From contig WRLP01000012.1 of assembly GCA_009777535.1 (NCBI GenBank), positions 23,389 through 87,388 on the forward strand: 64,000 nt of DNA. Direction: 5' to 3'. A model generated the notes under the pieces. The model saw only the letters and a list, made by a program, of their open reading frames with translations. It had not been told where the DNA came from and made no database searches. This stretch comes from Treponema sp. (GTDB taxonomy: Bacteria; Spirochaetota; Spirochaetia; Treponematales; Breznakiellaceae). A program made the position numbers and the translations under genes. Positions 1 to 8,994 of this stretch are shown piece by piece. How positions within the stretch are numbered: position 1 is the first letter of the stretch; each line of letters opens with the position of its first letter.

Positions 1-1211
1 GACAGCGAAAACAAAACCTCGATACCGGTAACTTTCCAAATCCATCCGCCAAGCAAGGCTACAAAGATGCTGATAACATGATTCACCGAAATGCCCGTAG
101 ACAATGTCGCGGTAATCTCCTCCTGATTGGAAGCTATACGCTGGACATATACATTGCTGGCCATGCTCGCTATGGATATAATCGAATCCAGAATAAAATT
201 ACAGCAGATAACGGCAAAGGCGATGCGCACGGAAAAGAGTCTGTGTGAAAAGCCGTAAAGCAGGCATACAACAATAAGGATGAGGGTATCGGCAACCATA
301 ACCACCTTGTACCCAAGCCTGTCAATGATCCTTCCCATAAGGGGGCTGAACAACATTCCAAAAACAGCGCATATTGCATAAAGCAGCGAAATTATCGATG
401 GAGACGCACCGTAGTGCAGAATAAGCACATAGGGCGCAAATGTAAGGAAAATCTGTTTTCTTGCACCGTAGAAAACCTCCAGCATATAAAACTTGTAGAA
501 TTTTTTCGCAAAATAAAAACGACGCCTTTGTGATTTAAGCGTGGTTTCCCTTAAAGCAAGCGCGGTCATTGTTGTTGCGATCATCAGCGCAAGGGACATT
601 CCGAAGATAATCCTGTAACCCAGGACATCTTTTCTGTCAAAACCAATCCTGGAAAGAACGAAAAATATCCCTGTTACCAGAATAAAGCCGGCAATTTGAC
701 CAAGCTGGTTTATTGAATTAGTAATCCCCAGAGATACTCCTGTTTTTTCATGCCTGGCCAAATCCATGGAAATTGTCGCCTTAACCGGCATGACGATGTG
801 TTCCCCGGCGCTGAACAGGACAACAAACAGGACTACAAATATTTTTGTCATAAAGAAAGGGCTTGTACTGGTAAGCAGAAGCCCGGCCAGGCCGCCAGTC
901 ATTATGGCGATACCAATTTTGAAAATTCTGCTGTCGGTAAAACGGTACATCAAAGCCAGAATGAATATTAACAGAAACCCCGGTATTTCCCGGAAAAATT
1001 CGACTATTCCGCGTTCAAACGGCGTTATGTGAATAATTTCGGCAAGGTAATTATCCTGAATGCCGCGGTAAAGGCCAAATGCCATGCCCGAAAGGATAAG
1101 GACGCTCAAAAAACGCCCGACTTTTGCATCAGGCCGGTAAATATCAAAGAACACGGCCAAAAGCCGGCTCTTTCCTCCGGCTCTTTTACAATTACGGTGA
1201 AAAACTTTCAT
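1..1211 (-). CDS. MFS-type transporter, partial (C-terminus beyond left edge)
   Basis: Reading the minus strand from an ATG at 1211 gives an open frame of about 403 codons that runs off the left edge. It encodes a basic N-terminus and then many hydrophobic helices with short loops, including 'FLSVLILSGMAFGLYRGI' near residue 35 and 'GASPSIISLLYAICAVFGM' later, the layout of a 12-helix major facilitator superfamily permease. A segment reading 'SAGEHIVMPVKATISMD' followed by 'KTGVSLGITNSINQLGQI' is typical of MFS helix 4/5 regions. Its start overlaps the end of the DUF115 gene by 20 bp, so the two are probably co-transcribed. The substrate cannot be told from the sequence. Small plus-strand frames here are shadows. 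Confidence 0.8.
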   Translation of the reverse strand, partial: MKVFHRNCKRAGGKSRLLAVFFDIYRPDAKVGRFLSVLILSGMAFGLYRGIQDNYLAEIIHITPFERGIVEFFREIPGFLLIFILALMYRFTDSRIFKIGIAIMTGGLAGLLLTSTSPFFMTKIFVVLFVVLFSAGEHIVMPVKATISMDLARHEKTGVSLGITNSINQLGQIAGFILVTGIFFVLSRIGFDRKDVLGYRIIFGMSLALMIATTMTALALRETTLKSQRRRFYFAKKFYKFYMLEVFYGARKQIFLTFAPYVLILHYGASPSIISLLYAICAVFGMLFSPLMGRIIDRLGYKVVMVADTLILIVVCLLYGFSHRLFSVRIAFAVICCNFILDSIISIASMASNVYVQRIASNQEEITATLSTGISVNHVISIFVALLGGWIWKVTGIEVLFSL

Positions 1212-2889
1212 TTGTTAGCACACTCTCTATTTTTTCTATACACAGATATTTTATTTTTTCTATTAACAGGCCGCTGTTGCCGCCCTGCCTGTGATTAAGA
1301 GCCGCAGCGAGCGGCAGCAGGGTGGTAAAAACCTGCCGGTCAGCTTCTTTCAGACTCCGGTAATAATTGTCAAGGTTATTGTGGGCAAAAGAAGGCAGGG
1401 CGGCAATGGCATTTCTGTACTGCCTCAGGAATTCTGTGCTGCTTTGTCCGGCTGTGCCTGCGCTGAATTGATCAATTATATTCATTCCCGCATTGAGTTG
1501 TTTGCCCTTCCTTAAATTCAGGGGAGCGCCAATGCCTTCGGCGGCAATAACTTCTGCTGCCATACTTTCTGCCTTTGCCTCCAGAGCTTTTCGGTAAAAA
1601 CGCAGGGACTCGGTTTCATAATAATTAGCCGCTCCTTCGCGGGGCAGGAAAGGGGCACGATACAAAAGGGAGGAAAGGTGAGCTTCCAATGGAACAAGGC
1701 GATTCTGTTTTTTCATAAAAAAGGGATAAATGTAAGCGCCCCTGGCGTATGTCCTGCCCCGCGGATAGGAAAAATCACAGCCGAAAAGCGTTATGCGCCT
1801 GGCACCAAGAATTTCCGCCAGAGACAGGCATGCATGGGTTACATTGCCGCCGGAAGTATCCAGAGCAGGAAGGGGCTGCCAGTACCTCGAAATATAATGC
1901 GCCAGTGGATGAGCGCAGGAGAAGAAAAAAGGCGAGGCGGAAAGCCTGCTTGCCATCGGCGGGCTTGCGACGTCCAGTAACAGCGGAATGTTACCCAGAA
2001 GAGAGCCGATAAAATGATAGTAGCTGATATGCTGGCAGTCTATTGAAACAACGGCATCCGGCTCAATACCGCCTCCTCGTAGCGCAGGAAATGCAGTATC
2101 CGAACTGATTATAAAAACCCGCCTGGCTTTCATTTTCGCAAGCAATGGTATCTGGGTATCCAATGACGGACCGGCACCGCAGACAGCGGCTTCCTGAATC
2201 GGAGGAAAGTTATACGCTGTTGCTTTTATGTTTTTTATATTGCGGATAATATTGGAAAACCAGCGCAGACCAAAATGTGCCTGCACAGAATAATCGCCCC
2301 TCACCTTTTCGACAGCGTTTTTTATGGCTGCGGCGGCCAGGTCGAATTTGGCATGATCCTGTTCCGTCCTTGCTCTGAGGGGCACGACTCTTATACCGCC
2401 GCAAAGGACCGGCCGGTACTCCCCAAGGATAAAACTTTTTAATTCATTTAAATCAGGATCGATCCAAAGGCTGAATCTTGGATCGGCTAAAATTTTACTG
2501 TAGTCTTTCGCGGAAAAAAGCTCTACGATACTGCAAAGGTCGAAATCGATTACTGCGACATGTGTTGTTTCCAATCGATCGAATGCAGCTTCGATTGCAT
2601 AGCCGCCGCCAAGGCCCAAAAACACCAAAAAGCCGCTGCCTGAGTCCTCGCTGCCGGCGGCAGAAGCGGCAATTAGCCTCTCCCCTTCCCTTTTAGGGTC
2701 GATCATTGAATGCAGCGCTCTTGTATTACCGAAGCCGTCTGCCAGGGCGGGAACAATTTCGCCAGTACGTGACAGCGAAAAAATGTAACGCCTGTCACTG
2801 CATTGCGCCCCTTCAAGCCGTGCGGAAAGCCCCGGATTTCTGACCGAGAGCGCAAGAAGGTTTTTTTTGAAACTATTGTTTCTGTTCAC
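1192..2889 (-). CDS. DUF115 / MptE-like, motility-accessory-factor family protein (copy 1)
   Basis: A 565-residue soluble protein. The centre (about residues 230-300) has the DUF115 signature: a glycine-rich 'CGAGPSLDTQIPLL' loop, then 'IISSDTAFPALRGGGIEPD' and 'VVSIDCQ', matching the 6-hydroxymethylpterin pyrophosphokinase MptE-like fold also found in Maf glycosyltransferases that modify flagellins. The N-terminal part resembles a Rossmann fold ('FLGLGGGYAIEA'). It starts at GTG 2889, right after the stop of copy 2 (2891), with GGAGCG as ribosome site. It forms an operon with copy 2 and the downstream MFS gene. A role in flagellin or surface glycan modification is inferred from the family; the donor sugar is unknown. 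Confidence 0.75.
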   Translation of the reverse strand: MNRNNSFKKNLLALSVRNPGLSARLEGAQCSDRRYIFSLSRTGEIVPALADGFGNTRALHSMIDPKREGERLIAASAAGSEDSGSGFLVFLGLGGGYAIEAAFDRLETTHVAVIDFDLCSIVELFSAKDYSKILADPRFSLWIDPDLNELKSFILGEYRPVLCGGIRVVPLRARTEQDHAKFDLAAAAIKNAVEKVRGDYSVQAHFGLRWFSNIIRNIKNIKATAYNFPPIQEAAVCGAGPSLDTQIPLLAKMKARRVFIISSDTAFPALRGGGIEPDAVVSIDCQHISYYHFIGSLLGNIPLLLDVASPPMASRLSASPFFFSCAHPLAHYISRYWQPLPALDTSGGNVTHACLSLAEILGARRITLFGCDFSYPRGRTYARGAYIYPFFMKKQNRLVPLEAHLSSLLYRAPFLPREGAANYYETESLRFYRKALEAKAESMAAEVIAAEGIGAPLNLRKGKQLNAGMNIIDQFSAGTAGQSSTEFLRQYRNAIAALPSFAHNNLDNYYRSLKEADRQVFTTLLPLAAALNHRQGGNSGLLIEKIKYLCIEKIESVLTNESFSP

Positions 2890-2890
2890 C

Positions 2891-4309
2891 CTACGCTCCC
2901 CACCTGCCGGCGATTTCTTCTATTGCTTTCTGCAGCATCCCTGCCGAAACTTTTTTTTCGTTCGGGAAAAGAAGGGGTGCAAGTTCGCCGTTCAGGCTTT
3001 CCGCGTAACGGGCGTCTTCTAGATAACGGATTAAGGCTGCCGCCCCGTTTTTGCATAAATCCGGTGAACGAGCCGCATTATCAGTTTTGAAAAAGTATTC
3101 TTTTTTGCCGTAACCATGAACGCTCGATATAATATGTTTTTTATTTTCAAAAACTGCATTGCCGCCGCCAAAAGAAAAAATACGTTTTGGCAGAATACTT
3201 AATTGATTCCTGAACCAGGCGGCATAAATATCGTAACTGCCTCCGCCCCGTATTTTGCTGCTGCGAAAAAATGTCTGTGAATAAACAGGCATCAGTCTCG
3301 AAGCGGAGCCAAAAAAAATTTGATCAAAACCATAAGGCCTGGCATGGGTTCTTATATCGTGTATCGAAAGGTCAACACCGCAAAGATAAATGTTTCCCGT
3401 ACTCAGTATCAAAGCCAAATCCAGTGCGCTGGCGGTTACTGTTCCCCTCTGTTGAATAATTACCGACGGCAGGGACAGTTCCTTCAGTACCAGGCTTTGC
3501 CACAGGCTGCCGTCGTTCAGCAGCAACATTGGCAGGTTCCGGCATTGTGAAGGAAGGGCTGCCGAAAGGGAGACGGCAAGGCTGTAGACGGTATTGATAT
3601 TTCTGAAACATGGATACAGATGATTTAACGCCCAAAGCCCGCCGTCCGTACTGACAACCAGGTCGGGAAAAATGCCGGCATTTTCAAGCGCCGGCAGCGA
3701 AGAAGATGCCGCAAGAATAAGGGCTTTTTCCTGTGTTATAAGGATTTCGTCCAGAGCAGCCTCAAGACCGGGACCTGCTCCGGTTATTATGACAGGGATA
3801 TCCGTAATTCTGTAAAGCAGGGGTTGTTTTAATAAATTCAGGTTCCTGAAAAAATTTTTAACCCATCTTTTTCCGAATGCGGCGGTTGTTCTGCGTCCCG
3901 CATCAGCGCGCTTAATATACTCAACAGCCTGGGATAAAACCTTTAGGTATGCCTCTCCGTAAACGCTTATTGCGGGACGCCATTCTATTATCCGTATCTT
4001 TGCCGCTTCGACATCGGGAATCTGCCCCTCCAAAAAGCTCATAACGGTTAGCTCGCCGCCGGGATACCAGCTTGGTTTTGTATGTATTTCCTTTTTTTCA
4101 AAGCCGCTGCCGGCATGCAGAACAATTATTTGACTGTTTTTGAATTTGTTTTGCAGTACAGGTACCATATAGCCAAGGCCAGGTTCAATCAGGATAAAGT
4201 ATTCTGTTTCCGTATTAAGATTTAGGGCTTCTATGTAGCGTTCAGCTTCAGCCTGTGGGTTGTATCGGGAATGAAGCTTCTCCAAAACACCGGCTGGGAT
4301 TTTTATCAT
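2891..4309 (-). CDS. DUF115 / MptE-like, motility-accessory-factor family protein (copy 2)
   Basis: A 472-residue paralogue of the downstream gene. It carries the same glycine-rich loop 'ITGAGPGLEAALDEIL' (about residues 175-190) followed by 'ILAASSSLPALENAGIFPD' and 'VVSTDGG', the DUF115/MptE-like core, and later 'IYLCGVDLSIHD', which parallels 'ITLFGCDFSYPRG' in copy 1. Overall identity is low, so the duplication is old. No signal peptide or membrane segment is seen. It is 1 base from copy 1 and 38 bp downstream of the acidic repeat protein, consistent with one transcript. Function is inferred only from family: glycosyl or nonulosonate transfer to flagellar or surface protein. Confidence 0.7.
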   Translation of the reverse strand: MIKIPAGVLEKLHSRYNPQAEAERYIEALNLNTETEYFILIEPGLGYMVPVLQNKFKNSQIIVLHAGSGFEKKEIHTKPSWYPGGELTVMSFLEGQIPDVEAAKIRIIEWRPAISVYGEAYLKVLSQAVEYIKRADAGRRTTAAFGKRWVKNFFRNLNLLKQPLLYRITDIPVIITGAGPGLEAALDEILITQEKALILAASSSLPALENAGIFPDLVVSTDGGLWALNHLYPCFRNINTVYSLAVSLSAALPSQCRNLPMLLLNDGSLWQSLVLKELSLPSVIIQQRGTVTASALDLALILSTGNIYLCGVDLSIHDIRTHARPYGFDQIFFGSASRLMPVYSQTFFRSSKIRGGGSYDIYAAWFRNQLSILPKRIFSFGGGNAVFENKKHIISSVHGYGKKEYFFKTDNAARSPDLCKNGAAALIRYLEDARYAESLNGELAPLLFPNEKKVSAGMLQKAIEEIAGRWGA

Positions 4310-4347
4310 TTTTCATATTTGGGGGCGGCTTTGCTGCAAAGCCTCAT

Positions 4348-6354
4348 TTATACCAGTCCTAACTCTTTGAACAGCTTTTTGTAGGAATCAAAATATTTTG
4401 ATTTGGCAAATTCTTCGATTTTTTCTTCCGGCAGGGATTCAAGGAGCTGATCCATGTATGAAAGAACAGTTCTAAGTTCACTTTTTAACTTGGCGGGAAT
4501 ATCCAGCGGAACCTTGTCGGAAACTGATACAGGAAGCTCTTCGATACTTTCTTCAGCAATTTCCGGCATTTCTTCGGTAACGCCGGGAGTATCAATAATT
4601 ACAAGCCCTTCCTCGACATCCGCTTCCAGATCATCATCAAAAGGCACGGGAACTTCCCCGTTTGTAGCTTCAAAGCCTTCAGGTATAACCTGCTCAATAT
4701 CGTCATCTAACGAAGACAGACTTATATCAAAAACGTCACCTTTCTCCTGCTGAACCGGAAGCTCAGCTTCTACAGGACTTTCTTCTTCAATGCCCTCAGC
4801 TTCCTCGATGCTGTCTTCTTCCACGATGCTTTCTGCATCCCCAAGGATTTCTTCATCATCAAGGCTTATATCAGCAAAATCATCAAAAGTTTCCATGTCC
4901 AAAGAGGGTTCCGTTAACGGGTTTTCTACAATCGCTGATGAAAGATCGGGCTCTTCAATCACCGCTTCGGAAAGATCCAGTTCAGAGGAATCGAAGGAAA
5001 TATCATCGGGAGATTCTTCGAGATAGGAGCTGTCATCGGGAGCGTATGTCATGGGGACGGCTCCCTCCTCCCTAAGCTGCTTAATTTCCTCCGAATCGTC
5101 AGTCTCATCCATAAGTTGAATTTCAGAGATATCTGCATCAAGGTCTGCATCTTCGAGATTTATATCAGCAAGCTCCTCTCTAACGGAACTTTGCTCATTC
5201 AGGAGGACATCAGGATCAAGATCAATCCCCAGATCTTCCAAATCCAAATCGATTAGCTCCTCTTCTCCCTCGGCTTCATCGGAAGCGCGCGGCTCATCTT
5301 CGTCCTCGATTCCAAAAATGTCATGCATGGGATCAAGCTCTGAATCATCATCAGCAGAATCGGCAGCCGTATCTTCAATGTCAAAAGCATCTGAAGCCGC
5401 TTCATCCGTACTAATGTCCAAATCATCATCGAAGGCAATGCCGCCGGCAAAATCAATATCTTCGGCTTCTTCGGTTTCACCGCCCAAATCAATGCCTTCG
5501 GCAGTTTCGGTCTCATTGCTGAAATCAATGCCTTCGACAGTTTCGGTCTCGCTGCCGAAATCAATGTCTTCGACAGTTTCGGTCTCGCTGCTGAAATCAA
5601 TATCTTCGACAACTTCAGCTTCTTCACTGTTCAAATCAATATCTTCGGCGGCTTCGGTTTCGTGAAAAGCAGTATAATCGGTGTTATCTGAAATTCCAGG
5701 AAACGATATCTCCCCTTCCAGTTCCGCGGTTCCGGCTTCTTCCGTAAAATCCGCAGTGTTAAGTATATTGTCCAGTTCATCGCCGGTCAGCGCAATTTTG
5801 TCGTCTTCCTCCTCCTTGAAGAAGCCTCCGGGTTGTTCACCCTTTTCAGTGGAAGAAGCTGCAGATCTGATAACGGAGAATTCTTTTTTAAGGCCGGTAA
5901 GCTCATTTCTGATCGTTGAAAGCTCGTCAGCGATTTTCATCAACAACTGCGTGGAAAGATCATGTTCGTCTGAACGTAAAGATCCGCTGTCGGCGCCTTC
6001 ACTTATATCAAAATCATTCCGTTCAATATCGGTATCTTCAGTGGAATCGGAAAAACTGCCGGCATCAGTATCATATTCGTCTTCCTCGTTCAAGTCATAG
6101 CTGCCTGGCGGAAGATCGATATCCGGCAGCTCTGAAGATGTAAAATCCGCGCTCTCGTCAACGGCATTTGTTAATTCCTCGAAGGATGTGTCGAAGCCAG
6201 GTAAAGAAAAATCACCCGAATCCTGACTACCTGCGCTGACAGAAGACAAATCCTGCGGCTCGCTTTTTACCCAGACTCCGTATTCATCCAACTCGTCGGC
6301 GGAACCGATACTGCTTCGTTCGGAGTAAATCGAAGGTTTTTTATCATTGACCAT
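4348..6354 (-). CDS. highly acidic repeat protein, unknown function
   Basis: A 668-residue protein, extremely rich in Glu, Asp and Ser, with no signal peptide. Between plus-strand positions about 5450 and 5665 it contains five to six tandem 12-residue units of the type 'EDIDFSSETETV' (36-bp DNA repeats). The N-terminus is low-complexity acidic, with a short coiled-coil-like stretch ('DELSTIRNELTGLKKEFSVI') about residue 150-170. The C-terminal 50 residues ('IPAKLKSELRTVLSYMD' and 'KLFKELGLV') are ordinary helical sequence and likely the conserved functional part. ATG 6354 is preferred over an upstream GTG at 6375 because GGGGAG lies just upstream of it. It heads the minus operon with the DUF115 pair. 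Function unknown; a scaffold or adaptor is a guess. Confidence 0.7.
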   Translation of the reverse strand: MVNDKKPSIYSERSSIGSADELDEYGVWVKSEPQDLSSVSAGSQDSGDFSLPGFDTSFEELTNAVDESADFTSSELPDIDLPPGSYDLNEEDEYDTDAGSFSDSTEDTDIERNDFDISEGADSGSLRSDEHDLSTQLLMKIADELSTIRNELTGLKKEFSVIRSAASSTEKGEQPGGFFKEEEDDKIALTGDELDNILNTADFTEEAGTAELEGEISFPGISDNTDYTAFHETEAAEDIDLNSEEAEVVEDIDFSSETETVEDIDFGSETETVEGIDFSNETETAEGIDLGGETEEAEDIDFAGGIAFDDDLDISTDEAASDAFDIEDTAADSADDDSELDPMHDIFGIEDEDEPRASDEAEGEEELIDLDLEDLGIDLDPDVLLNEQSSVREELADINLEDADLDADISEIQLMDETDDSEEIKQLREEGAVPMTYAPDDSSYLEESPDDISFDSSELDLSEAVIEEPDLSSAIVENPLTEPSLDMETFDDFADISLDDEEILGDAESIVEEDSIEEAEGIEEESPVEAELPVQQEKGDVFDISLSSLDDDIEQVIPEGFEATNGEVPVPFDDDLEADVEEGLVIIDTPGVTEEMPEIAEESIEELPVSVSDKVPLDIPAKLKSELRTVLSYMDQLLESLPEEKIEEFAKSKYFDSYKKLFKELGLV

Positions 6355-6521
6355 TAACCGCTCCCCAATTGACACATTATGGTCAATTATCGGTAAATAA
6401 GCGCGTCCACAGTAGTTTTTTGGAAAAACTAAAGAATACGCCCGCTATTTATATGTTATCCCATGGTATTGCCGGTTGTCAATGCATAAAGAAATACATC
6501 AAAGAAGCCGTAAATCGGATA

Positions 6522-6977
6522 ATGAGAGTTTTTAAGTACCTCATGGGGCTTTTGGCGGCTTTTACCGTTTATACACTTTTTTCACTATCCAGCGGTCCTA
6601 AGGGGTTTTTCGCATATAACCAGCTGTCGGCTGAGCGGGAAAGACAGCTTGATAATCTTATGAGCCTGGAGATTACCAAGGTGGAACTTGAAAAAATAAA
6701 AAATAACCTTCTTTATGATCAGGATACGCTTTTATCACATGCCCGCCAGCTGGGGTACGGCAAAGAAGATGATATGTATATCCGGATTGTAGGCCTTGGA
6801 GGGGTAAAAAACCCGCATAACTCAGCCGGCAGGGTTTATTATGCCGCCGATCCCGATTATATGTCCGAAAAGACGATTAAAATTGCTGCTTTAAGCGTAG
6901 GTTTAATTGTTTTTGCTTTCTTTTTTGTGATTGAACTGATTGAATCCAGATACGGCCGCTCTAACGGGCGTGCCTGA
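6522..6977 (+). CDS. FtsB/DivIC-like septum formation initiator protein
   Basis: A 151-residue protein starting at ATG 6522 (an upstream in-frame extension to 6369 has no hydrophobic or family logic). Residues about 5-22 form a membrane helix ('YLMGLLAAFTVYTLFS'), followed by a coiled-coil stretch ('LMSLEITKVELEKIKNNLL') and the 'LSHARQLGYGKEDDMYIRI' segment, which is the FtsB/DivIC pattern of an arginine-gly-tyr turn and an acidic patch. Unusually there is a second membrane helix near the C-terminus ('ALSVGLIVFAFFFVIELI'). The family acts in the divisome with FtsL and FtsQ. It is divergent from the acidic-protein operon and its last 17 bp overlap the end of smpB on the other strand. Confidence 0.65.
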   Translation: MRVFKYLMGLLAAFTVYTLFSLSSGPKGFFAYNQLSAERERQLDNLMSLEITKVELEKIKNNLLYDQDTLLSHARQLGYGKEDDMYIRIVGLGGVKNPHNSAGRVYYAADPDYMSEKTIKIAALSVGLIVFAFFFVIELIESRYGRSNGRA

Positions 6978-7419
6978 ATTCCCGCTCAATATCCCGTTTT
7001 ACGTCCCTTTCCCGGATACTTGCACGTTTGTCGAAGGCTTTTTTACCCTTGCACAGGCCAAGTTCCAGCTTTACCCTTCGTTTCTTAAAATAAAACGACA
7101 GAGGAATCAGGGTATAACCCTTTTCTTCCACCTTTCTTTTTATGCGTTTGATTTCCTCGTGGTGCAGCAGAAGCCGCTTTTTACGATCAGGATCGTGGTT
7201 AAAAACTGAAGAAAAGGGATTTTCCGCCACACGCAGGGAACGAATCCAGATTTCGCCATTGATAATTTCAGCCCAGGCATCAGGAAAAGAGATTTTTCCG
7301 TCACGAAAGGATTTTACCTCGGTTCCCAAAAGCTCAATGCCGCATTCATAGCTGTCGTCTATCGTATAATCGTGCCTTGCCCTGCGGTTTACGGCAATGA
7401 TTTTTACGCCCTCACCCAT
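6961..7419 (-). CDS. smpB: SsrA-binding protein SmpB
   Basis: A 152-residue SmpB, normal length. The family's signatures are all present: 'NRRARHDYTIDDSYECGIEL', 'GTEVKSFRDGKISFPDAW', and a basic C-terminal tail rich in Lys and Arg. SmpB binds tmRNA and carries it to stalled ribosomes for trans-translation. The start at ATG 7419 fits family alignments and sits immediately after the stop of the PEGA/FGE gene at 7421; a longer reading from 7440 would overlap that gene. No tmRNA gene was recognised in the window. Probably translated from the same transcript as the upstream gene. Confidence 0.95.
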   Translation of the reverse strand: MGEGVKIIAVNRRARHDYTIDDSYECGIELLGTEVKSFRDGKISFPDAWAEIINGEIWIRSLRVAENPFSSVFNHDPDRKKRLLLHHEEIKRIKRKVEEKGYTLIPLSFYFKKRRVKLELGLCKGKKAFDKRASIRERDVKRDIEREFRHAR

Positions 7420-7420
7420 T

Positions 7421-8917
7421 TTATTCAGCCTTTTGCGCAATTACCGGCCGGAAGGATACAAAGGGAGAACAAGTTTCCGGAGGCAGCGATGCCCTGGTTT
7501 CGGGAGTAATGGAAAGACTGAGCCCTGCCCCCCCCCGCACGGAACGTTCCTGTGAACCCAGCGCGGCAACAGAACGTTCCTGAGAGCCTACCGCGGCAAT
7601 AGCCCCGGAAGAAGCCTTTATGAAAGGCAAGGGTACATAATAATCGGCGCACCATTCCCATAATCCGGGCAGCCGGCTTACCAGTGATTTAACGGCATAT
7701 TCCCATTCGGCTTCTTTGGGAAGTCTGACCTCCCAGGATGCCATTGAAGGGGGAAGCATGGAATCGAGCCATTGGCAAAAAGCCTGCGCCGCATACCAGG
7801 AGATCGTGGTGATTTCATTTTCGAATAATACAACGGGCGTCTCGCCGGAGAGGTAGCCTTCAGAAACAAGCCCCTCTTTTATCAGGGTTTCGCTTTGTTC
7901 GCTCCAACGTGGGTTTTCTCCAAGAAATCTTTCAAACAGCGTGGTTGAAACCACGGTATCGGCAAACAAAAAATCAGCGATTTCAACAATGTGAGGTACC
8001 GGCTCTGAAAGAAGAATTGTTCCGCCGGCAATACCGGTAAAAGGAATACCGGCCAAGTTATACCTGTTTATTGTGGGAGAGGCCCTGCCAGCGGCAGGAG
8101 CGGCTGTTGAAGCCAAAATATCAGTTTTATTTTTATGCCATTCTGAAGCGCTGGTAATGGCCGCCGGCTCCGGCTGTAAAAGATTTGAAAGCCATGTAGC
8201 GCTGCCGGGGTTTTCCGAAAGAAAGGCGATAATATCCGCCTGGGTATTAAATAGGCTTGCCGGCGACGGAGCAAGTCCGTAATTATCGACAAGGGCCTTT
8301 GCCCTGATCATGTCGCGCACGGCCGCCCTTGTCACCGCAAAACGGGCCGATGCATGAAGCATCTGCTGAAAATTTTCCTGTTCCCCGATTTCAGCTCCTG
8401 CCCGATAGGCCCCTTCCGAAAGGCTTAAAGGAATCTGCCAGGCGGCGGTTGGTTCACCGCCAAAGCTCCATGCTGCATAATCAGCGGCTGCGACGGAGAA
8501 TACCTTAACCGGATCATCCGAAGTGAGTGTTGCATTAAGGTGAACCTTGCGGGGAAATATGGCTGAACCGAAAATTCTTCCCGGAATTTCCATTTCGGTG
8601 CGCTGTGTATTAAAACCGGGGAGGATAAATTCGATTGTGCTAAGTCCGGCCGGTATAAAAAATTTACCGGGTGAAGTTCCCATGTATACTCCATTCACAC
8701 GCAGTGCGGCGCCCTCCGGCTCTGTCTTAAGCACTGCAAGCGCCCCAAGGTTTTTCATGCCTGGATATATCAATATAAAAAAAAGAATAACAAGTATCAG
8801 GATTGAGTATATGAAAGCCAGATAAATACCCGGCCGGAGCCCAAACAATGGCCTTAATCTGACCAAATCATCTTTTTCACCTTGCTGATTCTGCGAGGTT
8901 TCACGTTTTTCGCGCAT
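7421..8917 (-). CDS. membrane-anchored PEGA plus formylglycine-generating-enzyme-like (SUMF1) protein
   Basis: A 498-residue protein. Residues about 28-52 are a membrane helix ('YLAFIYSILILVILFFILIY'). A PEGA domain follows (about 58-125; 'VLKTEPEGAALRVNGVYMGT'). The C-terminal third is a divergent FGE/SUMF1 domain: 'EVRLPKEAEWEYA', 'LWEWCADYY', 'SVRGGAG' and the terminal 'SFRPVIA'. Catalytic cysteines of true FGE are not evident, so a binding or structural role is likely. Near the Arg-Gly-Gly loop lie a 30-bp tandem duplication (two 'GSQERSV' units) and a G9 homopolymer (7528-7536 on the plus strand), so frame slippage could change the last 40 or so residues. The start has no Shine-Dalgarno but an excellent promoter ends 5 bp before it, suggesting a leaderless message. 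Confidence 0.75.
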   Translation of the reverse strand: MREKRETSQNQQGEKDDLVRLRPLFGLRPGIYLAFIYSILILVILFFILIYPGMKNLGALAVLKTEPEGAALRVNGVYMGTSPGKFFIPAGLSTIEFILPGFNTQRTEMEIPGRIFGSAIFPRKVHLNATLTSDDPVKVFSVAAADYAAWSFGGEPTAAWQIPLSLSEGAYRAGAEIGEQENFQQMLHASARFAVTRAAVRDMIRAKALVDNYGLAPSPASLFNTQADIIAFLSENPGSATWLSNLLQPEPAAITSASEWHKNKTDILASTAAPAAGRASPTINRYNLAGIPFTGIAGGTILLSEPVPHIVEIADFLFADTVVSTTLFERFLGENPRWSEQSETLIKEGLVSEGYLSGETPVVLFENEITTISWYAAQAFCQWLDSMLPPSMASWEVRLPKEAEWEYAVKSLVSRLPGLWEWCADYYVPLPFIKASSGAIAAVGSQERSVAALGSQERSVRGGAGLSLSITPETRASLPPETCSPFVSFRPVIAQKAE

Positions 8918-8922
8918 TTGTA

Positions 8923-8952
8923 ATTATAGGTTTTGCCCGCTGCTGCTGTCAA
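8923..8952 (-). promoter_or_regulatory. sigma-70-type promoter for the PEGA/FGE gene
   Basis: On the minus strand TTGACA (8952-8947), an 18-bp spacer and TATAAT (8928-8923) form two perfect consensus hexamers. The start codon of the gene is only 5 bp past the -10 box, so transcription would begin at or next to the ATG. The -35 lies directly after the T-tract of the terminator at 8959-8994. Confidence 0.75.
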
Positions 8953-8958
8953 TTGTGG

Positions 8959-8994
8959 AAAAAAAAGAGCTGCCCGATATGTACCGGACAGCTC
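8959..8994 (-). terminator. rho-independent terminator, minus strand
   Basis: On the minus strand a 10-bp stem (GAGCTGTCCG pairing with CGGGCAGCTC, one G-U pair) is followed by eight T residues. No protein gene ends here on this strand: the only frame crossing it is not convincing. It therefore probably ends a small RNA transcribed leftward from the uvrA upstream region. Confidence 0.8.

Noticed and set aside
170..379. 69-codon minus frame near the left edge
   Set aside because: Lies in another frame of the MFS transporter, which has consistent membrane-protein sequence.
5253..5665. Serine-rich plus-strand and Lys/Leu-rich minus-strand frames
   Set aside because: Shadows of the acidic repeat gene; the 36-bp DNA repeat keeps other frames open.
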